A stretch of DNA of 64,000 bases from Sipunculus nudus (lineage: Eukaryota > Annelida > Sipuncula > Golfingiida > Sipunculidae), in contig CM049315.1 in the NCBI GenBank assembly GCA_026874595.1, positions 8,676,664 to 8,740,663 of the forward strand, read 5' to 3'. Made by a program: the position numbers and the translations under genes. The notes under the pieces were generated by a model. That model was not told where the DNA came from and made no database searches. It saw only the letters and a list, made by a program, of their open reading frames with translations. Shown piece by piece: positions 22,690 to 32,368 of the stretch; position 1 is the first letter of the stretch; each line of letters starts with the position of its first letter.

Positions 22690-23790
22690 AGATGAGGTTC
22701 AACATTTGCTGGACAACGATGTCACCATGACTGACACGTTCCCGATTCCGAGAACCGATGATTGTATTAATAGAGTCGGTAGCTCCAGATATGTCTCCAA
22801 GTTTTACTTGCTAAAAGGATTCTGGCAAGGTCCGAAGACAGAACGCGCGAAAGAAGTGTCCGCATTTGTGACGCCACAAGGACTGTACTATTATAAAGTT
22901 ATGCCGTTTGGCATGAAGGACTCGCCAGCCACGTTTCAGCGCCTAATCCTTATGGCTGTCAAGGACATTCAGGGCTGCGACGCATATATTGATGACCTTA
23001 TCGTGTACAGCGACACATGGGAGAAACATCTGCAAATTCTGCGGAACCTCTTTGAAAGACTCAGCAAAGCATGTGTAACCGTCAACTTAGTCAAACCTGA
23101 TTTTTGTTGTGCACAAGTAACATTTTGGGTCATAAAGGCAGGCTCAAGTAAAACCTGTTGGTGCTAAAATAAGTGGCATTTCTCCTAGACCAGAAAACAA
23201 AAAGCAAATAATGCGTTTTCTTGGTATGGTTGGATACTACAGGAAGTTTTGTCCAAATTTTTCTGCTGTAGCTGAACCTTTGACTAATTTGTTAAAGAAG
23301 AAACAAAAGTTTGTACGGAATGTTCAGTGTGAAAATGCATTTCAGGATTTGAAAGCAATTCTGCAAAGTTCACCCGTTTTAGCAGCTCCAGACTTTTCTG
23401 TACCTTTTAAGTTAGCTGTAGATGCTAGTGATGCTGCTGCTGGTGTCGTGATGTTACAAGGAGGCTGTGATGGTATTGATCATTCAATTTGTTATTTCTC
23501 AAGAAAGTTTAATGCAAATTAGAAAAACTACTCCACTATTGAAAAAAAAGTTTGGCTTTGATTTTGGCATTGCAACATTCTGAAGTTTATGTTACTTCAT
23601 CAGCCAGGCCTATCATTGTCTTCAGTGATCACAATTCCCTCACGTTCATGAACAAATTGAAGTATAAAAAATCAAAGATTGTTGAGATGGAGTTTGTTTT
23701 TACAGGATTATAATCTGGAAATCAGACACATTAAAGGAAAAGACAATGTACTTGCTGATTGCTTATCGAGGTGTTTATGAAATGTTGCAA
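22690..23790 (+). pseudogene. Reverse transcriptase/RNase H of element C
   Basis: Fingers are truncated: about 100 bases present in element D (39719-39810) are missing before TDTFPIPR. Motif A reads KFYLLKGFWQ, where D has KFDLLRGFWQ, so the catalytic aspartate is tyrosine. The second catalytic box, AYIDDLIVYSDTWEKHL, is intact (YIDD at 22985-22996). The connection and RNase H start at 23211-23522 (MRFLGMVGYYRKFCPNFS; PFKLAVDASDAAAG) and continue frameshifted to LADCLSRC near 23770. The mutated motif A and the deletion make it inactive. Confidence 0.85.
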
Positions 23791-23893
23791 AGGAGATGTT
23801 TATGAAATGTTGTAAATAAGATGGTTTTGAAATGTTGTAAAACCTAGTGATTGCGATCGCAAAAGATAAAAATTTTAGAGAAAACTTTTTTTT

Positions 23894-23906
23894 ACACGAG
23901 GGGGAA
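23894..23906 (+). promoter_or_regulatory. Polypurine tract of element C
   Basis: CACGAGGGGGAA lies immediately before the 3' LTR start. The equivalent in element D is GCAGGAGGGGAG at 40973-40983. It would prime plus-strand DNA synthesis. Confidence 0.6.
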
Positions 23907-24752
23907 TATTACAGGTGTCTGTTTTATTTTTTGCTGTTGATATTCTGATTTGTGTTAGGCAGGCCCTGTTTTATTGTGCGCAGGAGTGTTACATATGTCT
24001 ATTAGGCCGGCATAGTTCGTTGCCATGGAAGACGTGCGAGTTGGCCTGGCTCGCGGTTGGGGTCTGAAGTGTAGAAACACAGCGTTCTTTATTCTAGATG
24101 TTTCAAGTCTGTTCCTGTAACGTGTGTATTGTTCTTTGTGATTTTCTATTTTTAGTATGTTAAGATGACAAAGTTAATAGATGAAGATAAATAGTGACAG
24201 TGTTAATTAGACAGAGAGAGAGAAAAATTCCAGGGGACACGGAAGAGTGTAAGTCAGTTTGTGGACCTTTCCGATAATTGCAGAACTTATAGATATTCTT
24301 CGAAATTTGTAATGGATTTTACAGTTTTCAGTTTGCCTTTGGAATTATTACCGGAACTTCACCTTTGGTTTACAACAGGTTGTTTTCGAGATTATATTAG
24401 ACTATTATTCTCTGAGAAGATTTACGTGAACTGTTCATCTAGATTATATGTTTTAAAGGACTTGTTGAGCTGTGACAGTGGTGGTATACAGAAAACTCTA
24501 GGATCTGGACACTCTGGTACTGTACATTATTATTGTTTTTACTGTGTAATTGTATTGATTTAGTTGATTGTAATGATAGGACTGCTTTAAGAATAAATTT
24601 TAATCATTTGTTAAAAAAACACTGACTTCTTTATTCATTCCCCTAGACATTTCACGCTGCCTAGTATTACAGAATCTGATTTTTATTTATCTCCGTAACA
24701 ATATTTATGCTCGTCACGATTACGTGATCTGTTGTTATTAAGTTCCGTAACA
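23907..24752 (+). repeat. 3' LTR of element C
   Basis: Starts TATTACAGGTGTCTG (the consensus TG has mutated) and ends TTCCGTAACA, 846 bases. U3 has AACACAGCGTTCTTTATTC, and U5 matches the LTRs ending at 17277, 19211 and 36674. The sequence after 24752 (ACAATCACATAGC) does not repeat what precedes 16481. Confidence 0.8.
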
Positions 24753-25817
24753 ACAATCACATAGCTCAAAGATTATAGGTCATTATTATTAAATTTAGGG
24801 TTTCCTTCAGGATTCACCAGGACTTGGAGGCATGATCTCCCTTAAGAATCATCTTGTACTTGATCCTAGTGTTTGATGTAACCATATCTCTTTGCCTAAC
24901 ATTTTTCAGATTAAAGAAACAGATTACCATTATTTTTTCCTGCAGATAGAGACCTTCACACAAATAAGGCTGGTATGGGATTTTGTGAGGAGCTCCTGTC
25001 CATATATTTTATAGTTATAACTGAAAAGGTCTTCCATCTGCAAAAGAATGGGCATCAATCCATACAGGAAAGCAATGTTCCGAAAGAGCGCCCTGAACCT
25101 GTGAGCCTTTACCTGTAGTTCTATATTGTTGTAAACACATTCACTGCAAGACTAGGCTATAGAACAAAAGGATTGACTTAAAAAACCATGTCTCAATGAT
25201 AAATCTTTACACGAAGGCAGTAATCCTAATATGTTAGGCAAATGTAGATTTTTGGAGTCCATTACTTTTCCGAAAGCATAGTTCAAAAATAGTTAACAGC
25301 AGTGTGTTGAACATATTTTTCAGACTGTGAAGTTATGCAGTAGTATACTATTATATATGTTTGATAATATCAATGTCACATATAAATTTATGGCTATATA
25401 TGCGTCATTTCCTGATTTGTGTAATTTATTCATATTTTGAGGCAAAGCTATGGCCATACACTAATTATATCAATTAACTATGTAAATAATTCATCAATAC
25501 CAGTGTATATGATAATGTCAGTACATTTGGCACAACTTCAAACGGTTTTAATGTCCGATTTATAAATAAGTTGAAGCATGTATGAAAAAGGCTGAAAAAA
25601 TGTACTTTTGTATTATATGCAAACTTCAGAGGGGGTGTACAAGGGGGGTTACATGAAAGAAAATTTGGGAAAAAATATTTTTCAAGGTTTTATACGGTAG
25701 TACATGAATTCAGAGGGGTTGAGTATCTGATTTCCAAAATTTGTAAAATAATACCCACCCCTATTGTTACGGATAGTTCATTAAAACAGATATATTGATC
25801 AGTATAAGTGGAAGGAA
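24753..25817. other. No gene recognised
   Basis: Single-copy, AT-rich. A possible minus-strand acceptor (CATTCTTTTGCAG) lies near 25040 and opens a short frame, but no matching donor or further exon is convincing. Confidence 0.5.
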
Positions 25818-26081
25818 TGAGGATCCATACGGTATTAGCGGTTTTCTTGAGGATCATCCTTACGGTATTAACGGGTGGCTTTAGGATCATCCTTACGGTA
25901 AAAGCGGTTGGCAGGAGGATCATCCTGACGGTATTAGCGGTTGGTTTGAGGATCATCCTGACGGTATTAGCGGTTGGCTTGAGGATCATCCTGACGGAAT
26001 TAGCGGGTGTTTTGAGAATCATCCTGACAGTATTAGCGGTTGGCTTTGGGTTCATCCTGATGGTATTAGCGGGTGGCTTGA
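25818..26081. repeat. Minisatellite, eight units of about 33 bp
   Basis: The unit is GAGGATCATCCTGACGGTAT followed by TAGCGGTTGGCTT. About eight diverged copies lie head to tail. Because the period is a multiple of three, open frames run through it on both strands (25808-26254 plus, 25690-26157 minus), each an 11-residue repeat such as RIILTVLAVGL. There is no start context, splice site or flanking coding sequence, so I read these frames as a by-product of the period. Confidence 0.9.
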
Positions 26082-26638
26082 AGGGTTGGCTACGTCTTAG
26101 TATTTTTCTTTTATCTGTGAATTCTAAAATCAGAATTCGGGGAAATTGTAGAGGCAAACCTTGTGTAAAATTTTCAAGAGGAGATGTGCTGATTAGTTCA
26201 TGGTATTGGTCCGGACATACCTACATTTATACAGGCAGGCGCATATACAGATAAACTTTGACATACCCACGACCCCTACCATTCAAGGGCGAGAAAATAA
26301 AAAGATCTCTGAACGAGAGCATTTGAGGTAATGGCATGCACGAGTCTTGCATAATGTATACTCTAACCCAGATCTGTCATCACACCATATAAACCTCAAC
26401 GGCGGAACCCGAATGCACTTTAACATCATAACGTTTCAAACAAATGATACCATCTGACATGCCAAGTACACTTGCAGACATAAAGATGAAAATTGTAACA
26501 TATAATCAAATAAATAAAAAATACATTTTAATTGAAGAATAAATATCGCAGATGATATATTAGATATAATTACTATACAAAGGGCTCATATATAAATGCA
26601 GTAGGATACATATGTATCTCGATCTGTCTCTCTTTGAA

Positions 26639-26743
<105 letters not shown>

Positions 26744-27110
26744 TTAAGTTTCACGCTAATTTAATTCTTTAATATAAATAAATTAAACTTGAATATTAAA
26801 TAATTGTTTACGTCTGATGCAAATAATTTTATTTCGTACAATCAAGAGTTCTTACTGTGCCAAAAAAGTATTGACTCGGTGTACTTTGTTAGACATTTAA
26901 TGAACATTTAAAAATATGACATCGGAATACTTGCTGTTGTAAAATTCTGTACAAAGATATGTAAGATATATGTTCTGAGCTAGAATTTTTCAATATATAT
27001 ATATATATATATATAGGATTCTTTATGTTTTCGTAATAAGTTACCTTATAAAAAATAAAAAATAATTATAAAATATAAATTATAATATGCAAAATATTAA
27101 TTTATCATAT

Positions 27111-27225
27111 ATATATGTTACAGTCAATGTGAAAAATCAGTCAATTTGTAAATCTCCTGAAATTTTCAATCAATTTACAAATTGCCTGATTCACTCAGGC
27201 ATTTAACATTGACCGTAACATATAT
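27111..27225. mobile_element. Short palindromic MITE-like element
   Basis: Terminal inverted repeats of 20 bases, ATATATGTTACAGTCAATGT at 27111-27130 and its reverse complement at 27206-27225, with one mismatch. The inside is also palindromic around GTCAATTTGTAAAT / ATTTACAAATTG. The motif AAATTGCCTGATTCACTCAG is shared with the larger inverted-repeat elements at 2700-5525 and 59949-62772. Non-coding, 115 bases. The AT-rich flanks hide any target duplication. Confidence 0.7.
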
Positions 27226-27288
27226 ACAAAGGCATTTCTTTATATAAATCTTTATGAGATCATTGCGAAATGAAATCTTAATGCAAGC

Positions 27289-27675
27289 TTAATGAATCTT
27301 GCCTTCACACTCTCGGTCACTGACGCAGTCCACACAGGAAATGACGTCATTCCAATTGTTCCAGGCCCAGAATCCTCGGTTTACAGACCGGAGGTGCATG
27401 TGGGTGCCTCCCCTGAAGTTCCTGTGGTCCCCTGCCCTGCTGGCGTGTTGGTATACACTCAAACAACAGCCATACTGCACTACGATGGATGATATCTGGT
27501 CGTTCATCGCCTCTAGCTTCATCACGGCATCCCCGTCCATAAACTGCTGGGTCTGTCCGTTACAGGAATCCTCCGATTCTGCATGACTATGTTCATAAGC
27601 GATAGCGCAGTATTTTCTGCCCCCGACTGAACTCGGGATCTCTGAGGGGGCGGGGCAATTTCCGCTGATGGACAC
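27289..27675 (-). CDS. Beta/gamma-crystallin-like domain exon
   Basis: This minus-strand frame, ending at TAA 27289-27291, encodes up to about 128 residues. Residues 58-66 read NDQISSIVV, 69-77 GCCLSVYQH, about 87 onward NFRGG, and 102-117 FWAWNNWNDVISCVDC. This alternation (ND.ISSI.V, G..L.VYQH, N.RGG, W.N...IS) resembles a Greek-key pair of beta/gamma-crystallin proteins; that is family-level recognition, not a search. At least eight cysteines suggest a secreted, disulfide-bonded form. No ATG or signal peptide precedes it in frame: a TGA lies just upstream of 27675, so it is a last exon with an unplaced acceptor, or a broken gene. A TATA-like CTATATATG at about 27885 on this strand could mark an upstream promoter. 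Confidence 0.5.
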   Translation of the reverse strand: MSISGNCPAPSEIPSSVGGRKYCAIAYEHSHAESEDSCNGQTQQFMDGDAVMKLEAMNDQISSIVVQYGCCLSVYQHASRAGDHRNFRGGTHMHLRSVNRGFWAWNNWNDVISCVDCVSDRECEGKIH

Positions 27676-27679
27676 TCAG

Positions 27680-29150
27680 CATTTTGCCACCAATAGTAGG
27701 ACTGGCAGAAGACACCTGTATCCCAAATACCCGATACTCTTTTTCGAATATCAATTAATTGGATCGACTTGAGTTCTGACAAACTGATGTGGCAGCCGGT
27801 CGACTTTGCTTGATCTGTCTCTGTCGTTGTAATCTTCGGTCTTCTTCGTTTAAAGCCTATTGAACCAACTTGTGTAAGCCAACATATATAGGTGGACTTT
27901 CTGATTTCTTACGCGGGTTGTGTGGCTTACACTTCAAGAACGGGTCTGTTATATAGAATTTGATAGTGGTATTTATGTAATGGCGTCATCGTTTACATGA
28001 AATCTCATGTATATAACCACTGGGGATTCTGTGGAACTCTATAGCTGTTTACAGTATTACATGCCGGTCTGAACTAGATTATAGTTAAAGTCGTCAGGTA
28101 CGTGAAACTGAGGTCAATGACCCTTTTTGTTCACTTGCTCAGGAGATCACTTCCGTGAGCAAACATCTGTTATTCCTTCACATGTTTCATTTCATTTTGA
28201 AAGTAACTACTGTATGGTCATGAGAGTACATTCTTCTGGACGTTTGAAGTATAATCTAATGTGAACCTTCATTAGAAGATGAATAAACCACATGACAGTT
28301 AAGCGATGACAGACCAGGTTCAATTACTTTACTAGAACAACATGTAACCGCGTTTACCGTTTCAAATGGTAGAGCACTAAGATTATGCCTGTGATGTTGT
28401 ATTAGTCACAACATGGGGTGCATCTGGCTCTGTCACCAGCTGGATATAGCTTTACATAACTCGCTAAGATTGAGGTGTGCTAATCATGGATGAGCCAATG
28501 AGCACTAGCTAGTTTAGAGGACTGCATTAGCAAAGCAGAATGAGATAACGAGCATGGGGCTCATTTGATATATATTTTTGTGTACACAGCCATGACATAG
28601 AGCTGACTCCCTCTATACTTTCATCCCCTTCCCCTTTCAGCTAATTAGCTGATCATCGCTGGACAGGCATAAGCTCTACTGCAGCTTGTGATGAGTAGTT
28701 TAACTCAAGGCATACAAACTTTATAGAAATTGTTTTTATGCTTAAGTTTTATTTTGTTTTCGTATAACAACATGAAATATGCATGATAAATATGTTTGAA
28801 CTGCAATTATGTTGTTAGCTAAATATCTGAATATGTTGAATTTAGAATAACTTTAAATGTTTTAATGAGACACAATGACAATATTTGATTAGTGTTTCCC
28901 AGTTACTGACATTTCCAGTGATATGGCAGTTAATAATTGTATTTTGGTAAGTGGTATTTCTTTAAAACATAAAAATGCATGGTAATTCTATGACACTCGT
29001 GCTTACGCCTTACCTGTGAAGAAACTGGATATCCTACCATCAACTAAACATGACAACACTATCTACTCTGATGGTTATTCATAATTAATATCTGAAAATA
29101 AATCATTTTATATTAGTTGGCTACCTTTATGGTTGTCCCTTATGCTTATT
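27680..29150. other. No further gene recognised
   Basis: The segment 27522-27782 is open in a second minus-strand frame, but it starts only at TTG and shows no domain. A tRNA-like AAATGGTAGAGCAC near 28364 lacks a B box. The rest is AT-rich. Confidence 0.5.
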
Positions 29151-29159
29151 TGCGATTTT

Positions 29160-29345
29160 GATGCGGGCTGACTTTTGGTAAAATGCGGGATGGAGCGGGT
29201 GCGGGCTGAAAGCTAAACATGCGGGGCGGGTGCGAATCAATAAATTCTTTTTAGGTGGGGGCCGGTTTTTTACAACTGCGGGGCGGTTGCGGGCTGAAGA
29301 TTGTTTTGGCGGATGGGGGCTCTAAATTCCGGCCCGCGTAGGGCT
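29160..29345. repeat. G-rich degenerate short-unit repeat
   Basis: The words GCGGG, GCGGGCTGA and GGGGCGG recur about every 20-40 bases (for example GCGGGTGCGGGCTGAAAG, GCGGGGCGGGTGCG, GCGGGGCGGTTGCGGGCTGA) in an AT-rich setting. A (TA)5 follows at 29348. No reading frame or known element was recognised. Confidence 0.55.
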
Positions 29346-30942
29346 CTTATATATATATGTGGCAGGCCATAGTTAGAAAAGTCATGATGTAGTGTACCGT
29401 AAGTCATTTTCTAACAGCTGGGCTTGTTTTATGTTTACTACAAAACAGCACGACTTCATTCATAATTTCCTAGTACATGTATAAATGATTGGTATATCCT
29501 GAGGACCCCTCCCCCCCCCCCCCCGACTAACCAGTGTCCGCTCTCAGCCAGCTGTGGTGTTACCCTATTTACTCAGAAAACATTATACGCAGTATATACA
29601 CAAACGTGTTATGCTTTATGTAATGGGTGCGTGCGCTCGTGTGTGATTTTCCTCAAAATACTTTAAGAAATGGTTTACCGACCAAACACATAGGTCAGCA
29701 AATTTTCTAATTAGCCTATGCATAAATAACCTTTCTAAGACACTTTTTATTGATATACCTTAGCTCCTCCATGGTAACCCGAGATCAATACTGTCATCAA
29801 TGAGAGCTGGCCTTGAAAAATAACACAGTCCTTTGTCATTTTAAGTGGACCAATAGGGCCAACTTTTAGTCATGCCGAAAACTACACTGCTATACCAGTC
29901 CTTACTATCACAATGATATTTCTTTTTCACAGCCTGTAGACTCGATAGTTTGCGTGGCTAATTGACATAAAGAAAAACATGCGTGTGTGTATATAAATGC
30001 ATGTACGGCGATAACGTTTCCTGCTTAATTCAAAGACAAATTCTTGGGAGACATAGAAAATTTAGCACATAAAATGCAAAATTAAAACAGATTATTGCAA
30101 ATATATTTTTACTCTGATTTGTCCGGGGTACATTCAATACATTTAAATAGCCAGGTATTATAGGAAATAAGAATGATTTGTTCTGATATTCAAACTTTCA
30201 CCTAGGACCCCCCTCTCTCGTGTAGGGGTACAATTACCACCTAAAGAGAGCTTTCTGGCCCAGGTGTGATGGGGATCCTCATGTCTTAAAAGTTTCTGTT
30301 TGTTAACCCATACAGATTAACTTATGTAAAAAAAAGAAAGAATATTGAATAAGCAGCTTTGCATTGTGTGCGGGAACTAACAAGTAAATTCTATCTGATG
30401 ATGTCAAAATAAACACCGCCTGTTGTTAGTCGTCAAATTCCTTTTCATCTGCCCCTTCATTCTTCTGCCATACTAGAGTAGCGTCTGCACACTTTGACAG
30501 TTGAAAGAATGTTATAATATTATGATATCATTTCAATCCGTTTAACATTAACGAAAAGAATATGTTTACAAAAACTGTTATAGTTGACAAAATTCTTCAA
30601 AATTCAATAAACTGTGATTTCTTCAAGGAGAAAAATCAGGACTTGACTGGAATAACTAGTGAGAATCCAAAGGGTGCACAAGGATTAAGGTTTTATTAAT
30701 TGTTCGTTTCTGAGGCAAGAAATCTCTCCATATTTTTCGTGTTTTTCTCCGAAAATAAACTTGCTCGAACCCCCCCCCCCCACACACACACACATCTTAT
30801 AACTGGATTCTGATAAAACCATTGATAAAGTTGTATATTATTTTATTGGATAAATGTAAGAGTAGGTCAAAAATGTTACAATGTCCTGTGTGGTATAGCT
30901 TATAACTAGCAAAGTAGGTAAAGATCAAACGTGGTCCTGGAT
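29346..30942. other. No gene recognised
   Basis: A poly-C run lies at 29511-29524 and another at 30771-30780 followed by (CA)n. Otherwise AT-rich and featureless by eye. Confidence 0.5.
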
Positions 30943-31166
30943 TTATGGCCCTTTGTAGTCCTTGGGGAGAAATGGTTGTTTATCTGGGGAAGTTTGTGAA
31001 CCAGGAGCGAAGCTGTTGGTCCTGGGAATAAAATATGCTGGTAATTCCATGCGCTGAAGATCAGGTGCATTGAACATTTGCGGAGGTACAACAATGTTTG
31101 GGGGTAGTCCGTGCGATGACCTATGGTCACTGTTATAACTGTTAGGTGAAGAAAAACCAATGGCAA
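30943..31166 (-). CDS. Candidate terminal exon, proline-rich C-terminus
   Basis: After a minus-strand acceptor TTATTATTAG (AG at 31168-31167) the exon begins with two bases of a split codon. It then reads AIGFSSPNSYNSDHRSSHG, a proline/asparagine-rich GLPPNIVVPPQMFNAPD, ELPAYFIPRTNSFAPGSQ, and ends PFLPKDYKGP at TAA (30943-30945). That is 73 residues with no repeats or stops. An in-frame TAA lies upstream of the acceptor and there is no ATG, so it must be a 3'-terminal exon. The low-complexity, hydrophilic composition fits a disordered tail of a receptor or nuclear protein. Family not recognised. The longer open frame 30906-31166 is out of register with it and I take it as a shadow. Confidence 0.45.
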
Positions 31167-31343
31167 CTAATAATAACGATCGCCGGTGTGGCTTTTAGAG
31201 TGGGTGGTAGATCCCAAAAAAAGTCGGTGGTGTTCTCCGGGTTCTCCGGTTTCCTCTACCTCTACAGACAACCAAGACATGGGTGCCACGGAGACTGCCT
31301 TGATTAGTTATAATAACTATTTGTACAATCCATGGATTATAAA

Positions 31344-31349
<6 letters not shown>

Positions 31350-31407
<58 letters not shown>
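31350..31407. repeat. (TA)n microsatellite
   Basis: About 29 TA units directly beside the fold-back repeat at 31415. Confidence 0.95.
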
Positions 31408-31411
<4 letters not shown>

Positions 31412-31414
31412 CTT

Positions 31415-31548
31415 GGAGAAAAACAACACTATAAATTCACAACAGTTACACGGGATGCGACCCGATCATCAGGTGAATGCGGTTGGATTCTAATCGGGTC
31501 GCAATCCGTGATACAGACTGCTGTGAATTTATTATGTTGTTTTTCTCC
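31415..31548. repeat. Fold-back inverted repeat between microsatellites
   Basis: The arm GGAGAAAAACAAC..TAAATTCAC..., ending GCGACCCGAT at 31466, is matched in inverted orientation by 31493-31548 (ATCGGGTCGC ... GTTGTTTTTCTCC), with one bulge of a few bases. The loop is 26 bases (31467-31492). The hairpin is flanked by (TA)n at 31350 and (CT)n/(TA)n at 31613. Microsatellites on both sides of such a hairpin are often seen at ends of Penelope-like or MITE families, but I see no coding part. Confidence 0.75.
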
Positions 31549-31612
31549 AGTGTTACACCGCACTGGCCTAGCCTGTAGGCCATACAACACTTTACAACGG
31601 AGGGTAACCCTA

Positions 31613-31614
31613 CC

Positions 31615-31690
<76 letters not shown>
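31613..31690. repeat. (CT)n followed by (TA)n
   Basis: TCTCTCTC to about 31648, then TA repeats to 31690. They generate spurious Ser-Leu and Ile-Tyr open frames on both strands. Confidence 0.95.
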
Positions 31691-31692
<2 letters not shown>

Positions 31693-32275
31693 TAATGACG
31701 ACATTAGTCTATACTTAATTATATGGAAGAGGACTCCATATTATGAAGGGACGGGATGAGGCGCAGCTAACCCTTTGTTCTTCACTTCTTAAAGTATATT
31801 TCACCGCTCTTTCCCTATTATTTTTAATAAACTCTTCGTTGAGGTTAGGCCTCAGTGTCGCCTCGTCACATGGTCCTGCTTATCACCTGAGCGTCATGGT
31901 GCATAGTGCATTTTTACAAGCCATCGTTAACTCTTACGTGGCACGTTTGGTTAAAACACTCGAAATTATCGTATGAACAATTCTTAACTAGTGGTGGAAA
32001 ATGCAGTATATATTGTTTCATGAATCTGACATTGGACTTTCTCCTAAGATCTGCAATGCCCCCAGCACCTATTACTATCATCATCTATCGTCACAATTAC
32101 GTGTTTCAATTTTATAATATTTCTAGGTATTACGGTGAACTCTGTGGTTGTGATGGGTGCAATTCAATGACAGCAAGAAGATTTCAAGAGAGTTTTTTTT
32201 TAAATAAAGAGGAGTTTTTTTTCTGACTTAAGATTGCATAATGAATACTGACGAAAGTTCATGAACTCCGAACTC

Positions 32276-32315
32276 CTCTCCCTCTCTCACACTCTCTTTC
32301 CCTCTCTCTCTCTCC

Positions 32316-32367
<52 letters not shown>

Positions 32368-32368
32368 A
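32276..32368. repeat. (CT)n/(CA)n microsatellite
   Basis: CT-rich tract with a pure CT core (about 32318-32351), passing into CACACACA to 32367. Confidence 0.95.

Larger units (their letters stand above)
16481..24752 (+). mobile_element. Tandem Gmr1-like gypsy array: LTR-int-LTR-int-LTR
   Basis: Three LTRs of one family (16481-17277; a 5'-truncated one at 18886-19211; 23907-24752) bracket two internal regions. The first internal region (here B) keeps gag, then jumps to the segment just before RT and directly into the truncated LTR. The second (C) has PBS, gag with its capsid deleted, protease, integrase, RT and RNase H. No 5-base target-site duplication is seen at the outer ends (TATAT before 16481, ACAAT after 24752). 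That fits recombination between tandem or separate copies rather than one clean insertion. Integrase lies upstream of RT, the reverse of ordinary Ty3/gypsy. Confidence 0.85.

Noticed and set aside
25690-26254. Long open frames on both strands
   Set aside because: They are produced by the 33 bp minisatellite; the opposite-strand frames are equally open.
27522-27782. 86-codon minus-strand frame upstream of the crystallin-like exon
   Set aside because: It begins at TTG, overlaps the better frame and shows no domain.
28355-28450. tRNA or tRNA-derived SINE head (AAATGGTAGAGCAC)
   Set aside because: Only an A-box-like word is present; no B box, acceptor stem or SINE tail could be found.
31440-31475. 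Hammerhead ribozyme core on the minus strand (CTGATGA then a short stem)
   Set aside because: After the CGGG/CCCG stem the sequence is TGTAAC rather than GAAA(C), and the bases are better explained as arms of the fold-back hairpin.
31429-31759. Ser-Leu and Ile-Tyr rich ORFs
   Set aside because: Translations of (CT)n and (TA)n microsatellites.
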